Source: Alistipes sp. (lineage in GTDB: Bacteria > Bacteroidota > Bacteroidia > Bacteroidales > Rikenellaceae). From it: 58,391 nucleotides of DNA. The notes beneath the pieces are model-generated. The model did not search any database, was not told the DNA's origin, and was given only the letters and a program-made list of their open reading frames with translations. The stretch spans positions 1-58,391 of the forward strand of contig JAGBTP010000042.1 of the NCBI GenBank assembly GCA_017631255.1. Direction: 5' to 3'. Each line of letters opens with the position of its first letter. Position 1 is the first letter of the stretch. The translations under genes were made by a program, and so were the position numbers. Of this stretch, positions 18,154 through 27,029 are shown in pieces.

Positions 18154-20016
18154 ATGAAAAGAGTTCTTACCATTATTATGCTTCTTGCCGTGGCTTTCAA
18201 TGCCTCGGCAGCAAAGCCTAAGTTCGATATCAAACACATCGAGCCATTGTCGTGGTGGGTGGGTATGAATACCCCGTTGCAGCTTATGATTAATGGCGAT
18301 GGCATTTCGGCTTTCGATGTGGCTATCCTCCCCGAGGATAGTGGCGTTGCGGTCGCTAAGGTGCACCAGGCCGATAGCCCCAACTACCTCTTTGTCGATG
18401 TGGCTATCAGCGACGATGCCGCTGCTGGCGAGTACACACTCCGCTTTAGCGATGGCAAGCGCCGCTACGACTATCCTTATACCATTGCTGAGCGTCGTGA
18501 GGGTTCGCGCGAGAGGTTGAGCTTTACGAATGCCGACTTCGTCTACCTCATTATGCCTGACCGTTTTGCTAATGGCGACCCATCGAATGACTCTACCGAC
18601 GACACGGCGGAGAAGGCCTTGCGCTCAAATCCTGGTCGCCGCCACGGTGGTGACTTGCAGGGTATGATCGACCACTTGGACTATATCGCTGACCTCGGTG
18701 CTACGGCTATCTGGTCTACACCTCTCTTGCTTGATAACGAGAATGGCGCGTCGTACCACGGCTACTCGTGCAGCGACTACTACCTCATCGACCCACGCTA
18801 CGGCAGCAACGAGCTCTTCAAGGAGTATGTCGAGGAGTGCCACAAGCATGACCTTAAGGTGATTATGGACATCGTGCCTAACCATAGCTCTACTTCGCAT
18901 TGGTGGTACGCCGACCAGCCATTTGCTGACTGGACACACCAGTGGGATAAGTACACGCAGTCGAATTGGACATTCTCAACCAATATGGACTTCAACGCTT
19001 CGAAGGCCGACCTCTACCAGATGGAGAGCGGCTGGTTTGACCGTTCGATGGCCGATATGAATCTCGATAACGAGTACTTGCTCAACTACTTCAAGCAGTG
19101 GGCGGTATGGTGGATTGAGTACGCCGACCTCGATGGCTTCCGTGTCGACACATACCCTTATAACGAGAAGATGCCTATGAGCAAGTGGTGTGAGGCTGTG
19201 ATGGCAGAGTATCCTAACTTCAACATCGTTGGTGAGGTGTGGACATCGTCTATCCCTCAGCTTGCGTATTGGCAGGGCGGCAATGCCAACAAGGATGGCT
19301 TCGACTCGCACCTTAAGTCGATTATGGACTTCCCGCTCCACGACGCTATCCGTGCCGCTATGACCGAGTCTGGCAATGGTGGATGGGGTCAGGGTATGAC
19401 ACGCGTCTACGATGTTCTGTCGCACGACTTCGTCTACCACGACCTTTCTAATATGATGATTATGGCGGCTAACCACGACACCGACCGTATTGGTGATGTG
19501 TGCGAGGGCGATGCGCGTCGTATGAAGATCGTGCACACGCTCCTTGCTACGCTGCGTGGTATGCCACAGATGCTCTACGGCGACGAGCTCTTGTTCCGCT
19601 CTACTGACCGCTCTAAGGGCCATCCTACGCTCCGCGTTGACTTCCCTGGTGGCTGGGAGGGCGATAGAATCAACCTCTTCGATAGAGCAAACCACTTCGG
19701 TGCGCAGAAGGAGGTCTACGACTACACACGCCACATTATGAATTGGCGTAAGTCGAAGGAGGTTATCCACAGCGGCAAGACGCTTCACTTCATCGACCGC
19801 GATAACACTTACGCATACTTCCGCTACAACGATAACGAGGTGGTCTTCGTCTATATCAACAACTCGGACAACGAGCGCACCGTGCCTTGGGCGCGCTATG
19901 CTGAGATTACCGAGGGCCTTGGCGACGGAGTGAATGTTATCACCGGCGAGCCAATCAAGATGACTGGCGTTAAGGTTGCACCTATGTCGACCCTTGTTGT
20001 GGAGTTCGTAAGGTAG
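18154..20016 (+). CDS. susA: SusA-like periplasmic neopullulanase (GH13)
   Basis: 620-residue secreted GH13 enzyme, near the length of SusA (617). A cleavable signal peptide ends around NASAA (residue 20); no lipobox cysteine. An N-terminal beta domain (about 25-120, cyclomaltodextrinase-type) precedes the barrel with FVYLIMPDRFANGD, DIVPNHSS, D332 in GFRVDTYPY, E361 in VGEVWTS and D442 in ANHDTDR. The family cuts maltodextrins and pullulan in the periplasm. It is the last gene of the locus, ten bases after the cytoplasmic amylase, and is followed by a strong terminator. Confidence 0.93.
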   Translation: MKRVLTIIMLLAVAFNASAAKPKFDIKHIEPLSWWVGMNTPLQLMINGDGISAFDVAILPEDSGVAVAKVHQADSPNYLFVDVAISDDAAAGEYTLRFSDGKRRYDYPYTIAERREGSRERLSFTNADFVYLIMPDRFANGDPSNDSTDDTAEKALRSNPGRRHGGDLQGMIDHLDYIADLGATAIWSTPLLLDNENGASYHGYSCSDYYLIDPRYGSNELFKEYVEECHKHDLKVIMDIVPNHSSTSHWWYADQPFADWTHQWDKYTQSNWTFSTNMDFNASKADLYQMESGWFDRSMADMNLDNEYLLNYFKQWAVWWIEYADLDGFRVDTYPYNEKMPMSKWCEAVMAEYPNFNIVGEVWTSSIPQLAYWQGGNANKDGFDSHLKSIMDFPLHDAIRAAMTESGNGGWGQGMTRVYDVLSHDFVYHDLSNMMIMAANHDTDRIGDVCEGDARRMKIVHTLLATLRGMPQMLYGDELLFRSTDRSKGHPTLRVDFPGGWEGDRINLFDRANHFGAQKEVYDYTRHIMNWRKSKEVIHSGKTLHFIDRDNTYAYFRYNDNEVVFVYINNSDNERTVPWARYAEITEGLGDGVNVITGEPIKMTGVKVAPMSTLVVEFVR

Positions 20017-20045
20017 CATTTGCCCCGTAAAAGCACTTTAATACA

Positions 20046-20096
20046 AAAATGACGCTCTATGCTGATAACATAGAGCGTCATTTTTATTGTTTTTTA
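20046..20096 (+). terminator. Strong terminator ending the utilisation locus
   Basis: TGACGCTCTATG and CATAGAGCGTCA form a perfect 12-bp stem with loop CTGATAA, extended by flanking A and T tracts (AAAA/TTTT), then a long T-rich tail. It can act on both strands. Confidence 0.95.
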
Positions 20097-20128
20097 TTTG
20101 TATGATTGTGATTTTTTTTCTACATTTG
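20097..20128 (+). promoter_or_regulatory. Promoter of the coiled-coil protein gene
   Basis: TTTG at 20097-20100, a 20-base spacer, then TACATTTG at 20121-20128: an exact match to the Bacteroidota TTTG-N19/21-TAnnTTTG consensus, about 32 bases before the start codon. Confidence 0.75.
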
Positions 20129-20159
20129 TTATCGATTGAAATATAAAACAAGTTGGGTT

Positions 20160-20603
20160 ATGAAGAGACTATTCCTACTATTAGCAGGTGTTGCAGTGGC
20201 TGCAACGCTGTCGGCACAGGAGCCTACCAAGAGCGTATCGGAGGCTCAGATTGCATATGATAGAGCTGTTGACGCGCGTAAGGCCGCTATCAGCGAGGCT
20301 CGTAGCGAGAGCCGCCGTATTGTCGACGAGGCGGACGGTCGCCTTGATGATGCACGCGATAAGTTTAACCGCGAGAAGGATGAGTACCGCCTCGCAGTGG
20401 ATGAGTATAAGCGCAATATGGCTGAGGCTAAGAGCAAGTTCGATAACGCTACATCGGCATATAAGGCTGATATCAAGCACGCCAAGGACGAGATTGCTGC
20501 CGCTAAGGCAAAGGTTAAGGCCGTAGAGTCGGAGCATAAGAGCAAGGTTGCGCAGGCTAAGGCCGAGTTGGCGCGTGTCAAAGCCGCAGCGGAGAACAAG
20601 TAG
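20160..20603 (+). CDS. Small secreted alpha-helical coiled-coil protein
   Basis: 147-residue protein of no family I recognise. Start at ATG 20160 gives a clear signal peptide (KRLFLLLAGVAVAA, cleavage near SAQ), so it is exported and likely periplasmic. The mature part is almost one continuous charged helix rich in Ala, Lys, Glu, Asp and Arg, with heptad-like spacing and a repeated AxAKxKxxxxE pattern near the C-terminus (AKAKVKAVESEHKSKVAQAK). No cysteine and no membrane segment after the signal. It has its own promoter and terminator. It could be a scaffold or a Skp/OmpH-like helper, but nothing in the sequence proves this. Confidence 0.8.
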   Translation: MKRLFLLLAGVAVAATLSAQEPTKSVSEAQIAYDRAVDARKAAISEARSESRRIVDEADGRLDDARDKFNREKDEYRLAVDEYKRNMAEAKSKFDNATSAYKADIKHAKDEIAAAKAKVKAVESEHKSKVAQAKAELARVKAAAENK

Positions 20604-20690
20604 CCATCCTTCGTAAGTAGACCACCCTCGAGTGGCGGGCGCTTGCATATACGGGGCTTTCGCTGCGTGCATAGATATGTTATAAACAAA

Positions 20691-20724
20691 AGGACTGTCC
20701 TTTCTGGGACAGTCCTAATTTTTT
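20691..20724. terminator. Bidirectional terminator
   Basis: AGGACTGTCC (20691-20700) pairs perfectly with GGACAGTCCT (20707-20716) around a 6-base loop. A T run follows on the plus strand and an A run (AAA) precedes it, so it can end both the coiled-coil gene and the convergent transporter gene. Confidence 0.9.
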
Positions 20725-20735
20725 GTGCTGTGCTG

Positions 20736-21635
20736 TTACCTGCGCTTGCCCGCCTTGTAGACCTGATAGCTATTAACGAGATTTTGCCATACGATATAGG
20801 CAGTAGGGGCAACCGAGCTTACGGGGTTGAGGAAGTTGAGCGACATCCACACCACGAGGATTGTATTCTTCTGTCCCACACACTGACCTCCCGCCACCAC
20901 ATCGCCTGCGAGCCTACCAAGAAGTCGGCCTATCGAGAACTGCGCAATGCAGAGCACCAGGGCCACAAGTGCCAGCTCCACCTCGATGAGTGGGTCGGCA
21001 TCTGTGTCGAGGATAAAGGCCGTCGTGCGTCCAAGAACAAGGATTAGGGCGGTTAGCCATAGGTAGAACGATATCGACGAGCGTGCTGCTATCGCTGCCG
21101 CCACCTTGGGTGTTAGCCATCGTAGTAGCTGTGCAACGACGAAGGGAGCGACGAGTGTCGGTATCACGCGCCCCGCAATCTCAGCAAAGGTGCAGCTGCC
21201 ATTACCAAAGGCGTGGAGGATAATGGGGGCGATGGCGGCGGTGACGATATTGCAGATGAGGCTATATGTCGCCATTGTGTTGAGGTCGGCGCCAAGCATA
21301 CCGCCTATTACCACCGCAGCCATTGCGATGGGTGCCATCACACATATCATAGCGCCCTGCGCCACGCACTCGCCAAGTAGTGGCAGGGTGGCGTAGTAGA
21401 CCACGACGCAACCGACGAACTGCACGAGCAGCATCCATAGGTGTATCATCTTGAGGCGCATTGTCTTGATATCGACGCGACAGAAGGTGATAAAGAGCAT
21501 CGAGGCGATGAGTAGTGGTGTGAGCATATGTGCCGTCACCTCCTCAACTACGGCCAGGGGGCGGCAAAGCAGCGCACCTACGACCATAGCCATAGGCATC
21601 GCCACGCTGCGAAAGCTCTGTTTTGATAGTGCCAT
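20736..21635 (-). CDS. BASS-family (bile acid:sodium symporter-like) transporter
   Basis: 299-residue inner-membrane protein with nine or ten hydrophobic helices. The pattern CVMAPIAMAAVVIGGMLGAD and the late GGQCVGQKNT...FLNPVSSVAPTAYIVWQN segment match the bile acid:sodium symporter fold, in which two crossed helices hold sodium. Family members carry organic anions such as pantoate, pyruvate or sulphonated bile salts; the substrate here cannot be told. The start is five bases after the stop of the large exoprotein gene, so the two are co-transcribed. The gene is 20 kb from the steroid cluster, so I do not claim a link. Confidence 0.85.
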   Translation of the reverse strand: MALSKQSFRSVAMPMAMVVGALLCRPLAVVEEVTAHMLTPLLIASMLFITFCRVDIKTMRLKMIHLWMLLVQFVGCVVVYYATLPLLGECVAQGAMICVMAPIAMAAVVIGGMLGADLNTMATYSLICNIVTAAIAPIILHAFGNGSCTFAEIAGRVIPTLVAPFVVAQLLRWLTPKVAAAIAARSSISFYLWLTALILVLGRTTAFILDTDADPLIEVELALVALVLCIAQFSIGRLLGRLAGDVVAGGQCVGQKNTILVVWMSLNFLNPVSSVAPTAYIVWQNLVNSYQVYKAGKRR

Positions 21636-21639
21636 ATCT

Positions 21640-24636
21640 CTATTTTTCTCTCTTCTCGGTTAGGTATTTAAGTATCGCTGCCATCAGCTTCTCGCGCTCT
21701 GCCTCACCCTCGATGGTCTCAAATGGGAAGCCCAGCTGTATGACCCTATTCTCGCCATCGTAGGCCACTGCGGCCGATGCCTGCGAGTACTCATAGCGGA
21801 GGATGGTGAAGGCGCCCTTGCCTGCTGGCATCACCACCTCGGGTGACTCTATTGGGTAGATATCCTCGTTGGGCGTGGTGCTGAAGGTGATGTTCTGCCT
21901 CTTGCGCGTAAACTTCGTCGAGGGGGCATAGACCTCGCCGTTACGCGATGCCATAGCACCTCCGAATGAGGTATGCAACACCTCCTTAGCAAAGGTCTGG
22001 TCCTGCTCCATAGCTGTTGGCGCGTGCCATAGGTCATCGAGGATGTAGCAGCCGCTGAGCATCAGTGCACCTCCCGCCTCGGTGTATCGGCGGAGAGCGG
22101 TTTGTAGCTCATCGCTGAACACCTCGAAGTGGTAGCCCGATGTGCCACGACCAATGGCCGTTGTGCGCTGCTTGCCGAGAATAAGGTCAACAATGGCGTA
22201 ATCCTCAAGCGCGATATGCCCCTCACTTACAGCCTTGTGCGATGCCGAGGCGAAGGAGTAGCCGCTCTTGGCGATGGCCTTGCCGTGGAGGGCGGGGTAG
22301 TCGAAGGTGTTGCCTGCCACGATGCGCGTCTCATAGTCGCTGTACGAGGTGCCGAGGGCGTTGGTCTCGCTCTCCGACTTAGATAGCGCACGGTCGAATA
22401 CGACCTGCTCACCGATAAACGAGATGTCGGCAATGTGTGCCACGCCGCTGTCATAGTTGTTCAGGAATCCCGCCATCTGCTCGCCCTGAATACTGTATGG
22501 CGCTGCCACTCGGTCGAAGCCGTTGACAATCATAACCGTACCCTTGCTGTGCTTGTCGACATATGCAGAAAGGGTCTCCGAGTCGAAACTCTCGCCACCC
22601 TCGTTGACGGCGGTCACGCGGTAGCTATATATGCGACCCGCCTCCTGTGCCACCACCGCATAGTTGGTGTCGATGCGCTTGCCGCAGTCGAAACCTCCAT
22701 CATCTACGCGCGTGTATAGGATATAGTAGTCGGGCGCTGCCGTAGGCTCAAGAGGGTCATTTGTCGCCTGCCAGCTAAGGAGTGCCTCGTTGCCACAAAG
22801 CTCTACGGCAAAGCTATTTACGGGTAGCGGCTGCACCACATAGTCGTAGCCATACTGACTTGCAATATACTTAAGCATACCCTTGTACACGGCACGACTG
22901 ACATCGAAGCGGAACGAGGGGTCGAGGCCGTAGCGCATATCGGCAAAGTTCTGGTGCGACAGCAGCTCGAGAAGCATCGTCGGACAGGCAGGCATTCGTG
23001 CCTCATAGTAGGCCCTATCCCACATACCACGACGCACCCAATTAGGCTCGTACTTGGCGCGTATGTCGTCGACAATCTGTGTCATTATGAGGTCCGTGAG
23101 GTCACGCGAGCGCAGACGCGACGCACCACCCTCGAAGCGCGCCTTATTCTCCTTGGTCGAGTAGATGCCCAGCGTACCGATAACATCGTCGTTGAGCCTC
23201 ACGCCAGCGTCGGAGTGGAAGGCAAAGGCGAGGTCTACGGGGATAGATTTTCCTGCCTCACCCTTGAGTCTCTCGCTACCACCCATCAGAGCGTTAACCC
23301 AATGAGCACGGGACATATAGTCCTCCTTGTAGTCGTCCTTCCCATCTTTGCCGGCGTAGACATCGGTGCTGAATCCCGACCACTGCAACCAGTATCGCGC
23401 ACCCTCGGTAAAGCGTGGGTAGCCGCTTGTCGTCTCCTCGTACTCCTCGCCCTCTACGCGTAGCTCGCTGCTCACGCTGCGGCGTATGTTGCCCATACCG
23501 CCACCAATCTTTATGGCATCGGCCGTAACGATACCCTTGTGGTCGGAGATGTTACTAAGGCTCACTAATTTTGCGTGGTTGCCCTCCTCGAAGTAGAAGT
23601 CACCGAGGCATACCCACATTCGGTCGCCCATTCGTTGATTGACGACGAACTCCCTGTCGCCACCCGATGCGTGTACGGTGTAACGAGCGTCGGGTACTGA
23701 CTTCTTAGTCGTTGCGTATGAGACATATACGCTGTAAATGCCTGCCTTTTCAATCTTGCCACCCCAATGTGCTGTTGAGGGTTTGCTGTCACCCACCTTC
23801 ACCGCCTCGACCATTCGCACCGTGCCGTCATCAAATGGATTCTCGCCAGAGGCGTAGCTCTCGTAGTGGTGCGCAAAGCCCGAACCGCCGCTATGCCAAT
23901 GTTTGGTGCCGTTATGCTCCTTGTAGTGGCTGTCGTCGATGCCCTTGTCGTTGTCGGCGATAAGCTCAAATCTCTGCACGCTTCGCTCCCTGGGAAGGAG
24001 TACGCTCGCACCCGCACGCTCGAGCATCGGAACGAGGTAGGGCAGCACATAGCCCTGCGTGTATAGGTCCTCGACGGTCTCCCATAGTCGGGGTCGCTGC
24101 CAGCTCCACATATTGGTGTTCTGGTTGAAGTAGCGACCGTGGCTCTGCCAAAGGGCTATATGTCTGGTTAGTAGTCCTTTACTTGGCTGTGATATGCTGC
24201 TTAGGCGCGTGATAAGTGGCTGCTCGACGCTGTGCCTAAAGCTGCGACTACCCTCCACCTTGCGGTAGTGGTGGGGTATCAAATCGTCGATGAGTCTGCC
24301 GCTGCTGTATATCAAGAGCGTGTAGTTGCGGTACTTGCTTGGCAGCTGGTTGCGCACCTCGGCATATATCCTGTTCACGCTTTCGGGGCGCATAGGGTAG
24401 TATGCCAATTCTACCGATGTGCGCACCTCTACGGTGCGACTTTTTCCCTTTTCGATGATGCGTGTGCTCTCAATCTTGACATAGCTTCCCGCCACCTCGT
24501 TGAGTGTTATGCGTCGCAGCGTGGCACATATCGAGTCGCTGACCTGTCGTGGTAGTCGACTTTGTGCTGCGGCGGGGCTCAGGAGGCACACCAGCGCAGC
24601 AATTATAACTAAGTTATATCGTATAAATCTTTTCAT
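21640..24636 (-). CDS. Golvesin-domain/amidase-like secreted protein (often named xanthan lyase)
   Basis: 998-residue exported protein. Signal peptide ends near PAAAQ (about 25). About 30-220 is a domain I cannot name. About 240-395 resembles the golvesin C-terminal/Xly carbohydrate-binding-like domain (GIYSVYVSYATTKK, GDFYFEEGNHAKLVSL, ADAIKIGGG). About 400-620 looks like an N-acetylmuramoyl-L-alanine amidase-type fold (DLAFAFHSDAGV, ACPTMLLELLSHQNFADM). A fibronectin-III-like segment (about 635-725) follows, then a C-terminal domain with a glutamine-amidotransferase-like look (MIVNGFDRV..., GGALMLSGCYI). Homologues are widely labelled xanthan lyase, which this domain order does not support. 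Probable role: cell-wall or glycan remodelling outside the cytoplasm. Confidence 0.8.
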   Translation of the reverse strand: MKRFIRYNLVIIAALVCLLSPAAAQSRLPRQVSDSICATLRRITLNEVAGSYVKIESTRIIEKGKSRTVEVRTSVELAYYPMRPESVNRIYAEVRNQLPSKYRNYTLLIYSSGRLIDDLIPHHYRKVEGSRSFRHSVEQPLITRLSSISQPSKGLLTRHIALWQSHGRYFNQNTNMWSWQRPRLWETVEDLYTQGYVLPYLVPMLERAGASVLLPRERSVQRFELIADNDKGIDDSHYKEHNGTKHWHSGGSGFAHHYESYASGENPFDDGTVRMVEAVKVGDSKPSTAHWGGKIEKAGIYSVYVSYATTKKSVPDARYTVHASGGDREFVVNQRMGDRMWVCLGDFYFEEGNHAKLVSLSNISDHKGIVTADAIKIGGGMGNIRRSVSSELRVEGEEYEETTSGYPRFTEGARYWLQWSGFSTDVYAGKDGKDDYKEDYMSRAHWVNALMGGSERLKGEAGKSIPVDLAFAFHSDAGVRLNDDVIGTLGIYSTKENKARFEGGASRLRSRDLTDLIMTQIVDDIRAKYEPNWVRRGMWDRAYYEARMPACPTMLLELLSHQNFADMRYGLDPSFRFDVSRAVYKGMLKYIASQYGYDYVVQPLPVNSFAVELCGNEALLSWQATNDPLEPTAAPDYYILYTRVDDGGFDCGKRIDTNYAVVAQEAGRIYSYRVTAVNEGGESFDSETLSAYVDKHSKGTVMIVNGFDRVAAPYSIQGEQMAGFLNNYDSGVAHIADISFIGEQVVFDRALSKSESETNALGTSYSDYETRIVAGNTFDYPALHGKAIAKSGYSFASASHKAVSEGHIALEDYAIVDLILGKQRTTAIGRGTSGYHFEVFSDELQTALRRYTEAGGALMLSGCYILDDLWHAPTAMEQDQTFAKEVLHTSFGGAMASRNGEVYAPSTKFTRKRQNITFSTTPNEDIYPIESPEVVMPAGKGAFTILRYEYSQASAAVAYDGENRVIQLGFPFETIEGEAEREKLMAAILKYLTEKREK

Positions 24637-24652
24637 AGCGGTAATTGAGCGC

Positions 24653-24660
24653 CAAAGATA
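24653..24660 (-). promoter_or_regulatory. Likely -7 element for the golvesin-domain gene
   Basis: On the minus strand this reads TATCTTTG, identical to the best -7 boxes in this window, 17 bases before the start codon. No good -33 TTG is seen at the right distance, so it may need an activator. Confidence 0.45.
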
Positions 24661-24728
24661 CGCAAAAATAGGGGAATGACTCCCACGATTGCGAAATTTT
24701 TATTACCTTTACGCCGTTGTTTTTATAA

Positions 24729-25451
24729 ATGAAAAAGAGTATGAAATGTGCAATTATAGGTCACGGTAAGATGGGACGCGAGATTGAGCGTATCCTCTTG
24801 GAGCGTGGTCATAGCGTGGAGCTTGTCATCGACGAGGCTAATCAAGAGGAGCTTACCAAGGAGAATATCGCAAAGGTAGATGTGGCCTTCGAGTTCACAA
24901 CGCCTGAGACGGCAGCAGCAAATGTCGAGAAGGTACTCAGCGCAGGTGGTCGTGTGGTGTGTGGTAGTACGGGCTGGTTGGCACGACTTAAGGAGATGGA
25001 GGCGCTGGCCGAGGAGAAGGGCGGTGCACTCTTCTACGCCTCGAATTTCTCGATTGGCGTCAATATGATGTTCCGTCTCAATCGTCGCTTGGCAGAGCTT
25101 ATGAATCCATATCCGCAGTATAATGTGCGTATTGAGGAGACCCACCATATGTGGAAGAAGGATGCGCCAAGTGGAACGGCTATAACCCTTGCTGAGGGCA
25201 TTATCGACAACCTCGAGCGTAAGAGCTCGTGGAGCAATAGCGCCTCGGCCGATGCCTCTGTGTTGGAGATTGAGTCGTTCCGCGAGGGTATGGTGCCAGG
25301 CATCCATACCATCACCTACACCTCGTCGGACGATGTTTTGGAGCTTAAGCACTCGATTACCAACCGCCGTGCGTTGGCTTTCGGTGCGGTGCTTGCAGGT
25401 GAGTACATCAGCAACAAGGCGGGTGTTCACTCAATGGATGACCTCTTGTAG
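24729..25451 (+). CDS. dapB: 4-Hydroxy-tetrahydrodipicolinate reductase
   Basis: 240-residue cytoplasmic enzyme of the lysine/meso-diaminopimelate pathway, reducing hydroxy-tetrahydrodipicolinate with NAD(P)H. The N-terminal Rossmann motif is GHGKMG (about 11-16). The signature EETHHMWKKDAPSGTA near 138-153 holds the catalytic histidine pair and lysine. Length is normal. It starts a plus-strand run (dapB, lepB, yigZ-like, uvrA, M16 peptidase, methyltransferase) with short gaps. A second in-frame ATG lies four codons in. Confidence 0.95.
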   Translation: MKKSMKCAIIGHGKMGREIERILLERGHSVELVIDEANQEELTKENIAKVDVAFEFTTPETAAANVEKVLSAGGRVVCGSTGWLARLKEMEALAEEKGGALFYASNFSIGVNMMFRLNRRLAELMNPYPQYNVRIEETHHMWKKDAPSGTAITLAEGIIDNLERKSSWSNSASADASVLEIESFREGMVPGIHTITYTSSDDVLELKHSITNRRALAFGAVLAGEYISNKAGVHSMDDLL

Positions 25452-25517
25452 CGCATAGCGGCGCTTGATGGAGGGCCTCGCTGTGGGGCGAAATTTTGAA
25501 TGAGTAACTATTGATTG

Positions 25518-27011
25518 ATGAAAAACATATTTTCTGCAATATCGCGATTCTTCGCTAATCCCTGGTTCCTTGCATCTACGGTGGCCATCATCGCCACCCT
25601 CTTTTTGCTGTGGTACGGGGCGTGGTGGGTGCTACCAGTAGTCCTGCCACTCATCTACGACTACTACATCGGTCACCATATCCAGCGCTGGCACGAGAGG
25701 ATGTGCGAGCGTCACGCGTGGTGGCGCGTGGTGTGGGCCGTATGGTGCGCACTCGTCTTTGCCGTGGTGGTGGGCGTGTTGGTGCATATGCTCGTGTTTA
25801 AGTGGGAGCAACCATTTGTCATAACCCTCGTTGCGGTGCTAGCCGTAGCTCTGTGGTGCGAGCTTAAGAGCCAGAATAAAGTTTACCTTTGGATTTATGG
25901 CTGGGTAAATGCCATAATCTTCGCAACGGTGGTGGCCACCTTCGTGCAGCTCTATTGGTTCCAGATGTTCGTGATTCCTACGGGTTCGATGGAGAGCACG
26001 CTGCTGGCTGGCGACTACATCTTGGTAAATAAGGTGTCGTACGGACCTCGTGTCCCTATGACGCCACTCTCATTCCCCTTCGTGCATAACACTATGCCGC
26101 TTAACCCAACGAAAAACTCATTCTCTACGGCGTGCGAGCGCGAGTACCGCCGCCTTGCAGGTACGGGTCGTGTGGAGCGTGGTGATGTCGTGGTCTTTAA
26201 CTTCCCGGAGGGCGATACCGTAGCCTTGGAGATGGCATCTATGAGCTACTACGAGCTCCTGCGTGACTCGCAGCTGGGTGCTACAACGGCAGAGAGACGC
26301 AAGAATATCGCCGACAATCTCACCATTGCAGTGCGTCCAACAGATAAGAAGGAGAACTACATCAAGCGCTGTGTGGGTGTGCCTGGCGATAGTCTGATGA
26401 TTATCAACGGTGCGGTGTATCACAATGGCGAGAAGGAGGCTTTCGTGCCTAAGCGCCAATACATCTACTACAACGAGTACACCTCGAAGCCTCTTAAGGT
26501 GGGTATCGATGCTGCTACGGGTAGCTATATGGAGCTTCCTGTTACCGACGACCAGCTTTCGGAGTATGCCGATACTACGCGCTATAAGCTCAGGAAGATT
26601 GGCGGAGCCATTTCGGGCAGCAGCCTCATTCCTCACATCGCAACCAGGGGCCCTCGCCGCTGGACTATCGACGATATGGGTCCTATCTGGGTGCCTCAGG
26701 CGGGTGCAACGATCGAGCTTAACGAGGAGAATATGGCTATGTATGGCCGCTGCATCGAGGCCTACGAGGGTCACGCTGTGGAGCAGCGCGATGGCGATGT
26801 CTATATCGACGGTGAGCTGGCTAAGGAATATACCTTCGAGCAGGATTACTACTTTATGATGGGTGACAACCGCCACGGCTCGCTCGACTCGCGCTTCTGG
26901 GGCTTCGTGCCTGAGGATCACATCGTTGGTAAGGCGTCGTATGTATGGTTCTCGGTTGACCCCGCAGGCGGTGGCATCCGCTGGAACCGCATATTCTCAT
27001 CTATCGAGTAA
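25518..27011 (+). CDS. lepB: Signal peptidase I
   Basis: 497-residue membrane protease that removes signal peptides from exported proteins. Start at ATG 25518 (a TTG directly before it is in frame). Four hydrophobic segments lie before residue 145. Catalytic serine is S157 in PTGSMEST and the general-base lysine is K283 in NYIKRCVGVPGD. The C-terminal box MGDNRHGSLDSRFWGFVP is complete. The stretch between the catalytic boxes is long, and a further insert follows K283, as is common in Bacteroidales LepB and longer than in E. coli (324 residues). Confidence 0.95.
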   Translation: MKNIFSAISRFFANPWFLASTVAIIATLFLLWYGAWWVLPVVLPLIYDYYIGHHIQRWHERMCERHAWWRVVWAVWCALVFAVVVGVLVHMLVFKWEQPFVITLVAVLAVALWCELKSQNKVYLWIYGWVNAIIFATVVATFVQLYWFQMFVIPTGSMESTLLAGDYILVNKVSYGPRVPMTPLSFPFVHNTMPLNPTKNSFSTACEREYRRLAGTGRVERGDVVVFNFPEGDTVALEMASMSYYELLRDSQLGATTAERRKNIADNLTIAVRPTDKKENYIKRCVGVPGDSLMIINGAVYHNGEKEAFVPKRQYIYYNEYTSKPLKVGIDAATGSYMELPVTDDQLSEYADTTRYKLRKIGGAISGSSLIPHIATRGPRRWTIDDMGPIWVPQAGATIELNEENMAMYGRCIEAYEGHAVEQRDGDVYIDGELAKEYTFEQDYYFMMGDNRHGSLDSRFWGFVPEDHIVGKASYVWFSVDPAGGGIRWNRIFSSIE

Positions 27012-27029
27012 CGAATAAAGCGATACGGA

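Noticed and set aside
18976..20019. 347-codon minus-strand frame opposite susA
   Set aside because: Antisense shadow of a well-supported GH13 gene; composition reflects the codon bias of the true strand. The same holds for long antisense frames over hutI, the OYE gene and the first GH13 gene.
20736..21635. BASS transporter as bile-acid importer for the steroid cluster
   Set aside because: The family is broad in substrate, the gene is 20 kb away and co-transcribed with an unrelated exoprotein.
21640..24636. Annotation as xanthan lyase
   Set aside because: Visible domains are golvesin-like, amidase-like, Fn3-like and amidotransferase-like; no polysaccharide lyase motif was recognised.
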